Assembly (NCBI GenBank): GCA_036346395.1
Contig: CM070604.1
Span: 46,093,662 to 46,157,661 of the forward strand
Reading direction: 5' to 3'
Length of the DNA stretch: 64,000 nt
DNA from: Hsuehochloa calcarea
Lineage: Eukaryota; Streptophyta; Magnoliopsida; Poales; Poaceae
Below are positions 10,448-21,149 of this stretch, piece by piece. Position 1 is the stretch's first letter. Each line of letters opens with the position of its first letter. Under the pieces are notes generated by a model. That model was not told the DNA's origin and did no database searches. It saw only the letters and a program-made list of their open reading frames with translations. The translations under genes and the position numbers were made by a program.

Positions 10448-13165
10448 ATGGCCGGAGCTTCTTCTAATTGGGTGGTGTCAGAGATGGATAGGGTGAAGAT
10501 GAAGGCTTTGGTCGCTACTGAGAAGATCCTGAAGTAGTTCGTGAAGTGGATTGAGGCTACCGGACAATATTGGTTGTCGAGGGAGATTGGCCAGATTCCA
10601 ATCTTCCAAGCATATTGTGAGTGTGGCCTTCGACTGCCCACTCATCCTTTCCTCACACTCGTACTCGAGCACTTTGGGCTGAGGTTGGTGAACCTTATTC
10701 CCAATTCTATCACAATGTTAATTGTATTCAAGTACTTGTGTGATGCTTACCTTGGGATCCTTGTAGACCAAGAGCTCTTCCAATACTATTATGGAATGAG
10801 CAGACAGTCTAGAATCACCAGGAGCTACGGTCTAAAGCTCCATGATGGGAAGACCAAGGAATACATTCAGATGTTCACCCGGTCATCATGGTCGGGGTGG
10901 AAGAAGAAGTGGTTCTACTGGGAGACGACCAGTAAAGACAGCCTTTCTTTCGTGGGGAAGCCTGTAGAGAAGATTTCTTCCTGGGACTCGACTCCCAAGG
11001 AACTCGACCGGATCGCCCTCTACATTCAAGCCATCAAGGACTTGAAAGATGAGGGGCATACTGGATGGCTTGTGGTGAAGGATTTCATCACGCATTGCAT
11101 CAGCCCCCTAAAGAAACGAGCACATCCCATGTGGAGGTACTCGGGGAATAAGGATCCGATCAGGTACTTCGAAGAAGGTAAATAATATTTCAACTCAACT
11201 CTTCTTAGTTAATTTTGGGCTTGATTGTTGAACATTTTATTCGCCAATGTAGATCGCCCATGAGCAGAGATTGACACCCGAGTCAAGCTCGTTTGTGAGA
11301 AAGCTCTGCCACCGGATGTGGTGGCTCCTCGAATCCTGGTGGGTGTATCCGCTAAGGAGAAGATGGATCACCTAAAGGTAATCAAAGATTGATATCATCT
11401 TTAGGGTATCGTAGTCGTAGAAAAAACCACTAAATAAGGTTTCCTTTTATGATTTTCACAGAAAGTAGGCATGGAAAATTGTCAAGACGATGAATGGGTC
11501 CAATTGATGGTTATAGGGAAAAGGCCAGAGGAAAGCAAGGTTCCTTCGGCAAGAAGGCGTCGCCTAGTGAGGGCTATCGATAAGCAAGACAGGTTCAAAT
11601 TTTGATCCAACCAGGCCCTTTGAGAAATTCTTTGCAGACATAGTTGCTGCAGAGAAAACAAAGGCATCGAAACGATCAAAGCCCTTAAACACAAAGCCCC
11701 CAAGACAAAGGTACCATTCTACTATGACAACAAGACTTTCGCAGTTTCTGCTTCTCACGGCTTGGTTAAGCATTTCGAAAAGGAGAATGTAAAGATTTTG
11801 TGTCTTTTGTGAAGGATATTGCCGCGCCAGCAGAGCCTATGGTCGAGGGAAGCTCTTCTCCTCAGGTGGTTAAAACAGGTTTCAATCACCAGGAGGGGTA
11901 GGAAGCCAAAGACCCATGACTAGACGTGGTCGTAGCGGACCCCATTCCTCAACTCGAGTTTTGACAAGACGTGGTCGAAGAGAAGAAGTTAAAGAAATCT
12001 TCCTTAGGGAGGGTTTCATCTAAATTCAACATTATATCCAGCGAAGGTATGTAAAGAAAAAGTATAAGAACAACGATTACCTTTTGTTCTCTACACCTTA
12101 ACGTGCTTTCCCTTCTGTAACGTTAGCCCAACTCTTCCTGCCTCGGAGAGCACTTCAGTTGAGAAGCCCACTACCGATTCTTCCACAGTCGTAGAAACAA
12201 CTGGTGTTTCTCCTACGATTGGAGAAACGACTGCGGAAGTGGTTGAGGGATCGACCACTGCTCCCGTGGTGGAAAAAGCCATTACCGCTAAAGCGACTAT
12301 GACCACTGAGGTGGTCGAAGGATCAACCATCGTACCTACGGTGGAGGTAGTCGTTCATGCTGAAGAAACCATGACCACTAAGGTGGTCGTGGAGATAGAG
12401 GCAAAGACAACGGATGAAGCGGTGGAAACATCGACCAAGGTGGTGGTGGGGCCTTCGACCACCGTGCGCGAGGAAGGAAGTCGTCACTGACATTCCCCCT
12501 GGTCCTCAAGGAGGAACTGCGATAACCGAAGAAGAAGAAGAAGAGTATTTAAACTTTTTCTTTAACTTCTTTGGCCTGCCACCATTATGGGATCTTCTTC
12601 GTTTAGATCTCGTACCCAAGTTCCTCACCCCAAAGACATTCCTAACAGGGTAATGTCTTTGACAATGAAACCTTAAAAGGTGTGGTAGGACAGAGTCGAA
12701 GAGATCGACGAGCATAAGAATCCTCAGAGTCTTCTCCAACTTTGCTCGGACAAGCATCAATGTAAGTATCGATAACAAAATTGTTTATACATTTGGTTTT
12801 TCTCGCTCTTCACTGTTTTCTTCATGCAAAAGCTTTGGAACAAATTATAACATTAGTGAATACCACCGATAGCTTATCTTGTCACGACAACAAAAGCGGA
12901 GCTCATGAGCAGCGGCGGAGAGATGGTAAACCATTGTCGCATGTAGTCCTTTGCATTTCGACTACTTGTTTAGCTCTCATATATACTCTAACCTTTGCAG
13001 GTTTAAAAGTGATGAGAAGACTTTGGTTGACACGATCAATTATGAGAAGGTTGAGACGCGAAAGCTAAAGAAAGAAAGAACGAAGACCTACTGGAAAAAC
13101 TTCAGGAGGCAAATTCTACAACTGGTAAGTTCGAATGAAATAAATAGTAAGTTCTGAACTTAAGA

Positions 13166-13208
<43 letters not shown>

Positions 13209-13945
13209 CTTTTTGTTTCTTTCTCTAACTCTTTTTCTTTGTCATAAAAAGATGTCAAAATGGGTAAACTTCAAACCGAGGTCGAGCAAAAGACCTTGGT
13301 AGTTGATGAGCTTACTCGTATCGGCAAAGAAAAAGACACAAAGATCAAGTCATGGGAAGAACAGTTTAAGAAGGATACTGCCTCTCACGACAACGAGGTC
13401 GGGAAACTTGAGTCTTGACTAGTAAATAAGAAATCCTTTACCTATGACCAGCTTTGTCAAGTATCCTTTTAAAGGTATTATTTTGTCCAACCTTTACTCT
13501 ATGTACAGAGCAAGTAGTCGAAATAAAGCGACTCCACGAATCCTCGACTCATCACCAGGAGGATATGAAGTCAATGAAGATAAATTTCCAAAATAACATT
13601 TCACTTCTAAACAATGTACTCGGAGGTCTGGGCTCGAAGCAGGTTACTCCTCTCGAATACTTCACGACTGCTCATACGAGTACCATTGGAGAACAAGTCA
13701 AAACTTTGCAAGAGTTGGTGACTACTATGAAGATCAACCAAGCTGACTCGATAAGGGAGACGGTTGAAGGTGCAGTGAGTTATGTTCTGGCAAAACTCAA
13801 AGCCCAAGACCCCAATATTAGTATGCAACCAATCGAAACCAACTTCAACTGCTCTGAAGTAGAAGCAGGGCAGTTGATTGAAGAAATGCATCTTGTCAGC
13901 AGGAATGTCACGGGGGCGATGCAAATTGGATCTCCTTCGTCATAG
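10448..13945 (+). pseudogene. Antisense ORF (aORF) of element B, copy 1
   Basis: This is the extra gene that Tat-type elements carry opposite to gag-pol; its function is unknown. The N-terminal domain (10541-11177, containing IPIFQAYCECGLRLPTHPF and VVKDFITHCISPLKKRA) resembles the family annotated as 'putative gypsy type transposon' (Pfam Transposase_28). A Val/Thr/Glu-rich low-complexity part follows (12150-12480), then a coiled-coil-like C-terminus (13509-13945, HISTIGEQV-type heptads). Splice signals place exons at about 10448-11177, 11253-11377, 11462-12046, 12127-12761 and a last exon 13509-13945, with smaller exons between. An in-frame TAG at codon 30 (before FVKWIEATG) is shared with copy 2, so it predates the duplication. 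Frameshifts in exons 3 and 4 make this a pseudogene as sequenced. Confidence 0.65.
13168..13207. repeat. (TA)n microsatellite in an aORF intron
   Basis: This is an uninterrupted TA run of about 40 bp. The matching intron in copy 2 has about 52 bp (37423-37474). It is absent from element A's aORF. Confidence 0.9.
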
Positions 13946-14349
13946 TAATTTGTATTAGGAAACCTGATAAGACAAGTTTTTTGTTTATGAATATAAATCT
14001 TGCATTTCCTACAATTTATCTCATCGAGTAGTTAGTAACTCATAAGACAAAACAGAAACGAAAATTAAGGCTAAGAATTGAAGTTATATTAATAATTTTA
14101 TCCTAGCCATTGACTATTTGCTTAGTTTATTTAGATAAACTAAGTAAATAGTGTATAACAGGGTTTGCTCAAAAAGGGTTTATCCGACTTTGTGGTCAAT
14201 CTCGATTGACATATTATGGTTGCAAGAGTTAGTAACAGATGAACACTGGGAGGTTCCATCTAGTGGGCAAGACCACGTGCAGATAGGAAGGACTTCGACC
14301 AGTGTAGTTACTTTCTCTGACCATATTAAGCAAATTGAGAGCTTGACAT

Positions 14350-14447
14350 CCTTCTAGTTATAGGGTACTGGGACTATGTGACATCATATTTACCCATAAT
14401 AAGAATTATAGATAAAAGATAAAATGAGGATTATTAGATCCTCGTCA
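14350..14447 (-). repeat. Truncated 3' LTR of element A
   Basis: Only the first ~98 bp (in element orientation) remain. The last 78 bp on the plus strand match 26304-26381 exactly, ending GATCCTCGTCA. The rest of the ~800-bp LTR is missing at the junction with duplicated block copy 1. Confidence 0.9.
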
Positions 14448-14461
14448 TCTAGCCCCCACTT
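14448..14461 (-). other. Polypurine tract of element A
   Basis: On the minus strand this reads AAGTGGGGGCTAGA immediately before the LTR start TGACGAGGATC, as expected for the plus-strand DNA synthesis primer of an LTR element. The same tract in element B is at 34238-34254 with a longer G run. Confidence 0.75.
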
Positions 14462-14636
14462 CAAGTGAAAGTAACTTACTTGGTAAATGTTTCAGAAATG
14501 GACTTACGACCATGAGAATGTCAGAGAATGATAGTCGAAGGAAAAACTCTTCGACATTTGAGTGCCGCTTGACCAGAATTTGCTTGGTCGGAAGGTTGCT
14601 TACGACTATCAAAAGTCATAAAACCCCTACGACCGC

Positions 14637-14659
14637 CCGGTGGTCGTAGTAGGGAATCG
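14637..14659. repeat. Perfect 8-bp-arm hairpin in element A leader of the aORF
   Basis: CTACGACC and GGTCGTAG flank a 7-nt loop. It is the same CGACC/GGTCG palindrome theme as the 29-bp hairpin arrays, here as a single unit about 370 bp before the aORF start. Confidence 0.7.
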
Positions 14660-14885
14660 GAAAAAACTCTTCCGATTGATACTTCCTTCGACTAGAAAGA
14701 CTTGGTCAAGAATGTAATTTCGCTTGGAGGTGACAATACGCACCTATTTTTTCTCGAACGGACCATCTGGGGAATTGCAACCGGCTCTCATAGACTTGTC
14801 CGATGAAGCGGTTCCCGAAGCGGTACAACCATCTCTCATAGACCTATAGCCGAGACGGTTTCCGAAGCGGCGGAGATCGTGCGGT

Positions 14886-14893
14886 TATAAAAA
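14886..14893 (+). promoter_or_regulatory. TATA box of element A's antisense gene
   Basis: TATAAAAA sits 142 bp before the aORF ATG at 15028 and is conserved in position with the diverged element B gene (10303 and 34542). This supports a separate plus-strand promoter inside the element, outside the LTRs. Confidence 0.6.
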
Positions 14894-15027
14894 CTTACCA
14901 GAGGTAGACTTGGATTTTTACCTTTCCCCAAATCACTCCATTGTTCTTGAGCTCTTGCTTTCTCCATCCTCGACTAGGTTTCATCTTCTCCGCCAACCCA
15001 ATTAAAAAAACTTCTTGCTTCGGCGAA

Positions 15028-18000
15028 ATGGCCAAGAGAGTTTCTGAATGGGAGGAATCGGAGATGGATGCGGCTAAGATCAAGATCTTGGTCGATGCCG
15101 GGAAGATTCCAGAGAAGGCTCTGGTGAAGTGGATTCCAGCTATCGGGCAGCACTGGCCATCGGGGGAAAATGGGCAAATTCCCGTCTTCCAAGCGTATTG
15201 TGAGTGCGGCCTTCGATTGCCTGCCCACCCCTTTCTTACAGTAGTACTCGAACACTTTGGGGTGGAACTGGTGAACTTAGGTCCCAATTCCATTACCATG
15301 TTGAGTGTGTTCGTATATCAGGCGAGGCGCACTGGGATTCCATGGATCTCGAGTGTTTCAATATTATTATGGGATGGCTCGACAAACCGGAATCGCGGAA
15401 GTCATGGTTCAAGCTCCACGACTCGAAGTCGAAGGAGTACATTCGAGTTTCACCCGGTCTTCGTGGCGGGCCGAGGAAGAGGTGGTTCTCTTTGGAAGGT
15501 CACCTCAGAAGGCAGTCTTTCTTTTTGCGGGAAGGTCGCTGAAAAGAAATCTTCATGGGACTCAACCTCGAAGATATCAAATAGGATTAGCCCTTATATT
15601 CAAGCTATTAAGGACTTGAAGGAAGAAGGGTGACCGGATGGCATGTGGTGAAGGATTTCATCACACGCCAATTAGTCCTCTGAAGAAACGAGCATCTCCT
15701 ATGTGGAGGTACTGGGAGAGGAGACCCCACCGAGACTACGAGGAGGGTAAGCAATTGTCGACTTAGCTCTCCGTTTGGTCTTTCTCAACCTTGTCTAATA
15801 TTTTTATCTGCTTATACAGATCTTTCACAGCCGAGGTTGACTCAGTCGACTCATCTGTGAGAAGTCCCCGCCACCCGAGGGCGGTTCCTCAAGTCATTGC
15901 GGCTTTGTCCGCAGATGAAAAGATAGAGCGCCTAAAGGTAATCAAAAATCTGATTCTTTCTTTAGGACTTTATAGTCGTAGAAGATACTTACGACTAATG
16001 GTGATCGTAGAATATCTTACGATCAAGAAAAAGTCATAGAAAAACTTACGACTTGGTACTAGTCGTAGAAAAACTTACAACTAATTAGTGATTCTTCTTT
16101 TCTGCTTTGCTTTACGTAAAGTAGGCATGGAAAATCGTCCGACGCTGACGAAGAAGTCGCTCGATGATTATTGGCGCTGGGTTGTCGAAAGACAAAGGCT
16201 CGGCTCCTCCCTCGAAGAGACGTCGACTTGTAAAATCTGCCGATAAGGGGGGAGCAAGCTCGAGCTCTGGTCTTTCGACCAGACCCTCTACAAAGCCTGC
16301 GGCGGCTGTAGTTGTATCTGCCGAGGCCGCGGTCGCCGGCCGAGGAGGTTGAAGCGGTGAACCTCTTAAGCGCAAACCTCGCAAGGCTAAGGTACCCTTC
16401 TATTATGACACGGAATCTTTCGCGATCGGTGCCACTCCTAGTTTTATTAAGCAACTGGAAAGGGAGAACTGGAAAGATTTTATGTCTTTTATGAAGGACG
16501 ATCTTTGCATCGGCACAACACGCAATCGAGGCGATCTTCGCTTCGGAATGGTCGAGACTGATCTCGTCCATCCAGAGGATCAGGAAACCAGAGCCCTGAT
16601 CCCTGTTCAAACTCTACGACCAGACGTGGTCGTAGCTGGGCCAATTATTGAACCTCGACCAGACGTGGTCGTGGAGAAGAAGAGGTCCTCCGTAGGGAGG
16701 ATTGCTCCAAAATTCTGGTTAAGACCGAGTGCGGTATGTGAAATGTACTAAAGTGTAAGAACGACATTTACCTTTTCTTTTCACAACTTTGATTTGCTTT
16801 TCTTTATTTCATCCGACTCCTTGACCCAGGAATGCTTCACGAGAAGTCCATTGCTATCCCTTTATTCACTGGAGAGGTATCAATGGAGGTGGTCGAAGCA
16901 TCACCCTTGACCCAGGTGGCCGATGAAGTCGAGACTCCCAGAGTGACTTCCACATCTGCTGAGGTCGTAACTACGACCCTTGAAGTAGCGGCTGTTACTG
17001 TTGAGGTGGCCGCTACGACCACTGAGGTTGTAGAAACAACAGAGGCAGCTGTGGAAGCCTCTGGTCAAGGTGGTGACCAGCCTGCGCACCGCTCTGGGAA
17101 GGAAATCGTAGGAGGCGTTCCTTCCCCTACCCAAAGAGAAATCACAGAACCAGAAGGAGAAAATTTCAACTTCTGTGGTGACTTCTTTGGGCCTGCCTCC
17201 GTCGTAGGGTCTTCTGCTTACAGATCTCATGACCGAGTCCCCCATCCCAAAGATATTCCTAATACGGAGAATACTTTTGATAACGAGCGCCTTGAGAAGG
17301 TGTGGTGGGACAAGGTCGCGAGGATAGATAAGCTGCAGCACCCGGACCTTGTATATTCAATGTTTGCTAGGACGACTATGAATGTAAGTATCTTCAAAAT
17401 ACTTATATATGTGGCTTTCCTTCTCTTCTCACTGTTCTCTTTTTGCAGAAAGCTCTAGAGCAAATTGCTGTTGTCGGTGAGTATCATCGACAACTTTTAG
17501 AGCTAAGACAGGAGAAAGAACTACTCTGCGCAGAGGCAGAGAGGTGGTAAGTCACTTATCATTCATAGTTGTTTTTGACTTAAATACTCATAGAATAGTC
17601 ATGGAAGAAGCTCATGACGAAGTATTAGTCGTAAAAAGCTTTACGACTACTTACGACCAGGTAGTGGTCGTAGAAAGACTTACAACCATATCGTAGTCGC
17701 AGAAAAACTTACGACTAAGTTAGTGGTTGTAGAAGTACTTACAACCATATCGTAGTCGTAGAAAAACTTACGACTAGGTCGGTAGTCGAGGCTGAAATCC
17801 AAGCAAAGACCTTAATCTGCAATGAGTCCGTCCGCATTGCTAAGATGAATGCAGAGGACATTAGAGCATGGGAGCAAAAGCATGCTGAAACCGTTGCTTC
17901 CCATCGAGAAGAGGTCAAGAAATTGGATTCTCACTTAGTAGGTAAGAAATGCTTTTACCTATAATTATCTTTGTGTTATCTTCCTCCAGAAGTTTATTTT

Positions 18001-18484
18001 CGTTTGACCGATTTTATTCTTTTCAGAACAAGTGGTCGAAAACAAAAAACTTCGCGAGGCTTCGACTTGTACCCAACAGGAGATGGAGTCGATGAAGACT
18101 AGTCTTCAAGGCAACATCACTCTCCTGAACAATGTGCTTAGTGAGCTACATTCTGAGGGAAAAACTCCTCGAGAAGATACCATAGCTGCTCACATAAGTA
18201 CCATTGGGGAACAAGTCGGAAAATTGCAAGAAATGGTGACCACTCTGAAGACTAATCAAGCTGAATCAATAAGGGAGGCAGTCGAAGCTGCAGTAAGTTA
18301 CGCTTTGGCGAAACTTAAAGCTCAAGACCCCCGCCTTAATGTTAAACCAATCGAAGCCGACTTCGACTGTCCTGAATCAGAGGCAAGTCGTCTGATTGAG
18401 GAAATGCAGTCAGTTGGCAAAAAGGTGGCGGAGGAAATGCAGCTAGGCTCTCCCCTTCAGAGTAATCTTGTAACTACCTTGTAA
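15028..18484 (+). CDS. Spliced antisense gene (aORF) of element A; frameshifted as sequenced
   Basis: This gene lies on the strand opposite to gag-pol; its function is unknown. The start MAKRVSEWEESEMD is chosen because the equivalent ATG lies at the same place in element B. Exons inferred from GT/AG sites and homology are 15028-15746, 15820-15937, 16122-16733, 16830-17383, 17449-17546, about 17776-17941 and 18027-18484. Exon 1 holds the Transposase_28-like domain (VFQAYCECGLRLPAHPF; SWFKLHDSKSKEYI). Exon 4 is a Val/Thr/Glu-rich stretch (16860-17060). Exons 5-7 look coiled-coil (EYHRQLLELRQEKELL; EEMQSVGKKVAEEMQ). Exon 1 is broken by frame changes near 15325 and 15630, both at sites that look like lost bases. 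The acceptors before exons 3 and 6 are weak. The introns after exons 2 and 5 carry the 29-bp hairpin arrays. It converges on integrase, which is on the minus strand. Confidence 0.65.
15974..16082. repeat. 29-bp hairpin array in aORF intron 2 (4 units)
   Basis: Four palindromes start at 15974, 16003, 16032 and 16061, spaced exactly 29 bp. Arms are AGTCGTA/TACGACT, GATCGTA/TACGATC, AGTCATA/TACGACT and AGTCGTA/TACAACT. The second unit has changed both arms together. Confidence 0.9.
17597..17775. repeat. 29-bp hairpin array in the aORF intron after exon 5 (6 units)
   Basis: Units start at 17597, 17627, 17666, 17695, 17725 and 17754, mostly 29-30 bp apart. Arms include AGTCGTA/TACGACT (17627, 17754), GGTCGTA/TACAACC (17666) and GGTTGTA/TACAACC (17725, both arms changed). 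The last unit ends at the likely splice acceptor. Confidence 0.9.
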
Positions 18485-18757
18485 GGCGCATAATTTTGTT
18501 GATGAGTAATATATGATCCGCCTCATTTCCTGAAAATCATCTTGTCGAGTAGTTAGTAACTCAAAAGATAATAAACGAATGAAAGACTAAGAATTGAAGT
18601 CAAATTAATAACTTTATCCTAGCCCCCGACTATTTGCTTAGATTGTTTAGACAATCTAAATAAATAGTGTTTAAAATGGGGTTTCTGAAAACAAAGAGAG
18701 GTTTATTTAACTTATAGCTTTTGTTACGGTTGTCAAGCACTGGTCGAAAAGAGTAGA

Positions 18758-19300
18758 AACGACTCGACACTAGGAAGTTCCTTCTAGTGGGCAGGACCAC
18801 GTGCAGAGAGGAAAGGCTTCGACTAGGTGATGTTTCCATCTCCGACTAGTTTAATCAAACCAAGAACAGCAACTTGAGTTAAACAAACGTCTTAGAGGAC
18901 TTTAGTCATTCGTTCGTCCTTTTTTGGTGGACTTCGATAAGTCTTTTCCAGTAGCAAAAGTAGGAGACTGAGCGACACTAGGAAGTTTCCTTCTAGTGGG
19001 CAGGACCACATGCAGAGAGGAAAGACTTTGACTAGGTGTGTCTCTTCCTTCGACCAGTTAAAACAAATCGAGTACACCAAAGGTGGTCGAACAAATGTAA
19101 GAAAGTGCACTCTACTTGAATATTTTTTGAATTTACTGAAAAAATAGACTAAGATTGAGAGAGTTGGCTTTGAGAATATTACGACTAGATAGAACCCGAG
19201 CTCTTTGTATTGGCAGCAAAAAATGAGTAACGAGTCGATACTAGGAAATTCCTTCTAGTGGGCGTAACCACATGCGAGAGGAGAAGTTTCGACCGGATGA
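18758..19300. repeat. Three ~80-bp repeats between aORF and integrase (element A)
   Basis: Related ~80-bp units start at about 18758, 18963 and 19216. Each contains an imperfect palindrome (CACTAGGAAGTTCCTTCTAG), then GTGGGCAGGACCACRTGCAG and a CTTCGACTAGGTG segment. Element B has three matching units. The repeats fill the spacer between two convergent genes, so a role in ending transcripts from both sides is possible but not shown. Confidence 0.85.
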
Positions 19301-19479
19301 CGTTTTCGCTTTTGGCGGTAAAGAAAACGGGTGTTTTCATATCATAGTCGAAAGATTAAAAAGCACTACTCAAAAAATAAGGCAAAAGAGGTAGAAAGAA
19401 CACGGACTTTTATTGCTCGAGAAACCGGTCACACATAGAATTTATGAATCGGTCGATGTTCCAAGAGTTTGAGAGAACT

Positions 19480-20560
19480 CGTCCATCTTCCATTGCTAGT
19501 CGTGACCGACTCGCCGAGTTACTTCGACCATCGTAAGGACCTTCCCATTTAGGGAAAGTTTATTCGATTAGACTTGGATTGGCGAGCCTCAATACTAAGT
19601 CACCTACAACAAGGTCGCGAGGTTGGACCTTACGATTATAGTATCTGCTTGCAGGCTTGTTGGTAGACCGCCGAACGGATTAAGGCTAGATTTCTCCTCT
19701 CTTCGAGTAGGTTAATGTCATCTCGCCGAAGTTGTTCCCGATCCGAGTTGTTGAAGGTTTCAACTCGTGTCGACCGCAATTTTAGCTCCGAGGAATCATG
19801 GCTTCGCCCAAAACTAGAAAAATGGTGTTTCTCCCGTTGCTCGATCGTGGTCGCATTTAACCGCCCATAATATGGAAGGTAATTCTTGTACCCAAGCCCC
19901 GAGCGCTAACAAGTCGGGTCGAAGACTCGAGTTTTAATTCCTCGCATTATTTGGCCGCTTGCACGCTCGACCCCCATTGCTTTGGGGATGTGCAATGAAG
20001 CATAGCATAACTTGGTGCCCAACTCGTCGCAAAATTCCTCAAATTTTGCACTTGCGAATTGTTTACCATTGTCCGTAATTATCCGACTTAACTCCAAATC
20101 GACTAATTACGCTTCTCATCATGAACCTTTTCTTTGCCTAGTTGTTATCGATTCTGAGTTCGGCTTGATCCATTTTGTGAACGTGTCAATAGCCACAAAA
20201 GGAATTCAAACCTCCCGGAGCTTTGGGAAACGGTCCTAGGATATCAAGCCCCAGTGCAAAAGGCCAAGAAAGAGGTATTGTTTGTAATGCTTGAGCCGGT
20301 TGGTGTATCATCTACCATGGAATTGGCATCGACACACTTTTAACCACCTCCTTAGCATCGTGCAGTCAGAGGCCAAGAGAAACCTTGTCGAAAGGCTTTA
20401 CCAACCAATGTTCAGAGGAAGCATCGTCCCACAGATGCCACTTGTATATCATGAAGGAGTGTTATTCCTTCGCTTTGCGGAATGCATCGCATGAGTATCC
20501 CTTGGGTTCCTCGTTTATAGAGGACTCCCTCAACCAAAGTATACATTTTGGCTTTTCGGG
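19480..20560 (-). pseudogene. Integrase domain of element A pol
   Basis: This is the C-terminal pol domain that inserts retrotransposon cDNA. An H2C2-type start is visible near 20450 (LLHDIQVAS). The catalytic core shows the second Asp in RIITDNGKQFASAKFEEF near 20080 and the Glu in GVERASGQI near 19980. The first Asp segment (AIDTFTKW) is split by a frameshift near 20200. The end is near 19490, where a KWEGPY-like motif typical of gypsy integrases can be read. Several indels break the frame. There is no chromodomain, as expected for Tat elements. Confidence 0.75.
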
Positions 20561-20639
20561 ATAAACGATCTGCCTCAAGATCATCTTCGGCTACGGAACC
20601 CTTGTAAAGATATTCGTAGATGGGAGTCATCCAGGTATC

Positions 20640-21110
20640 CTCATAATCTAATGAGGCCATCTCAAGAGGAGGTGTCTCTGGTTCTTCGACCGAGACGGTT
20701 TTTGGAGTTGCTCCAAGAAAACCCCTTTTAGTACTTGTGGATCGGGAAGAAGCCATCCGAGCAAGTTGGTCTCATGAGAAATTATCCTTCGAGGGATAAA
20801 TTGTACCTCGAAACCTAAAAAATGTTTTTCTAGCTTACGTACCTCTGATAAGTACCGAGCCATTGTTGAGTTAGAGCACTGGTACTCTTTCCCGATTTGA
20901 TTCACGACTAGTTGAGAGTCTCCTCTCACGAGTAGTCGATTTAATTGAGAGTGCTTTTCACTCGTATGCCGCCTAGCAAACCTTCGTACTCGCCACATTG
21001 TTAGTGGCCCGAAAGTTTAATTGTATGGCATACTTTAAGGTTTCTCCTAGGAGATACCAGGACCACCTAGCCCCGAGCCACTTAAAGTAAGTGACCCGTC
21101 AAAGTACATC
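20640..21110 (-). pseudogene. Second (archaeal-type) RNase H of element A
   Basis: After the normal RNase H comes a second RNase-H-like domain: QWMMYFDGSL near 21110 with the first Asp, RLLVRGDSQLVVNQI near 20920 with a later Asp, and LEKHFLGFEVQFIPR near 20820. The AEYEGLLAGI segment seen in element B is frameshifted here. A duplicated RNase H of this kind between RNH and IN is a known trait of plant Tat elements. It is broken by small indels. Confidence 0.7.
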
Positions 21111-21149
21111 ATCCACTGGTCGTGGGAATCGTACTGGGGATCCCGAACA

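Larger units (their letters stand above)
2844..14349. repeat. Segmental duplication, copy 1
   Basis: The sequence from CTATGTGGGGG at 2844 to GCTTGACAT at 14349 is repeated in direct orientation at 26439-38616, an offset of about 24 kb, at high identity (most lines differ by a few bases). Copy 1 lacks about 0.5 kb found in copy 2 at 26650-27155 (copy 1 joins near 3050) and about 70 bp near 27320-27385. Both copies include the same flank and the same insertion point of element B, so the duplication is younger than that insertion. Copy 1 stops inside element B downstream of its antisense gene and is followed directly by element A. Confidence 0.9.
9311..14349 (-). mobile_element. Truncated copy of element B (duplicated part)
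   Basis: This is the 3' end of a minus-strand Tat-type Ty3/gypsy element: 3' LTR, polypurine tract region, and the antisense gene on the plus strand. It is the same insertion as element B at 33519, carried along by the segmental duplication, since the DNA to its left is the same in both copies. It lacks pol, protease, gag and the 5' LTR. It stops at 14349, in the spacer after the antisense gene. Confidence 0.8.
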
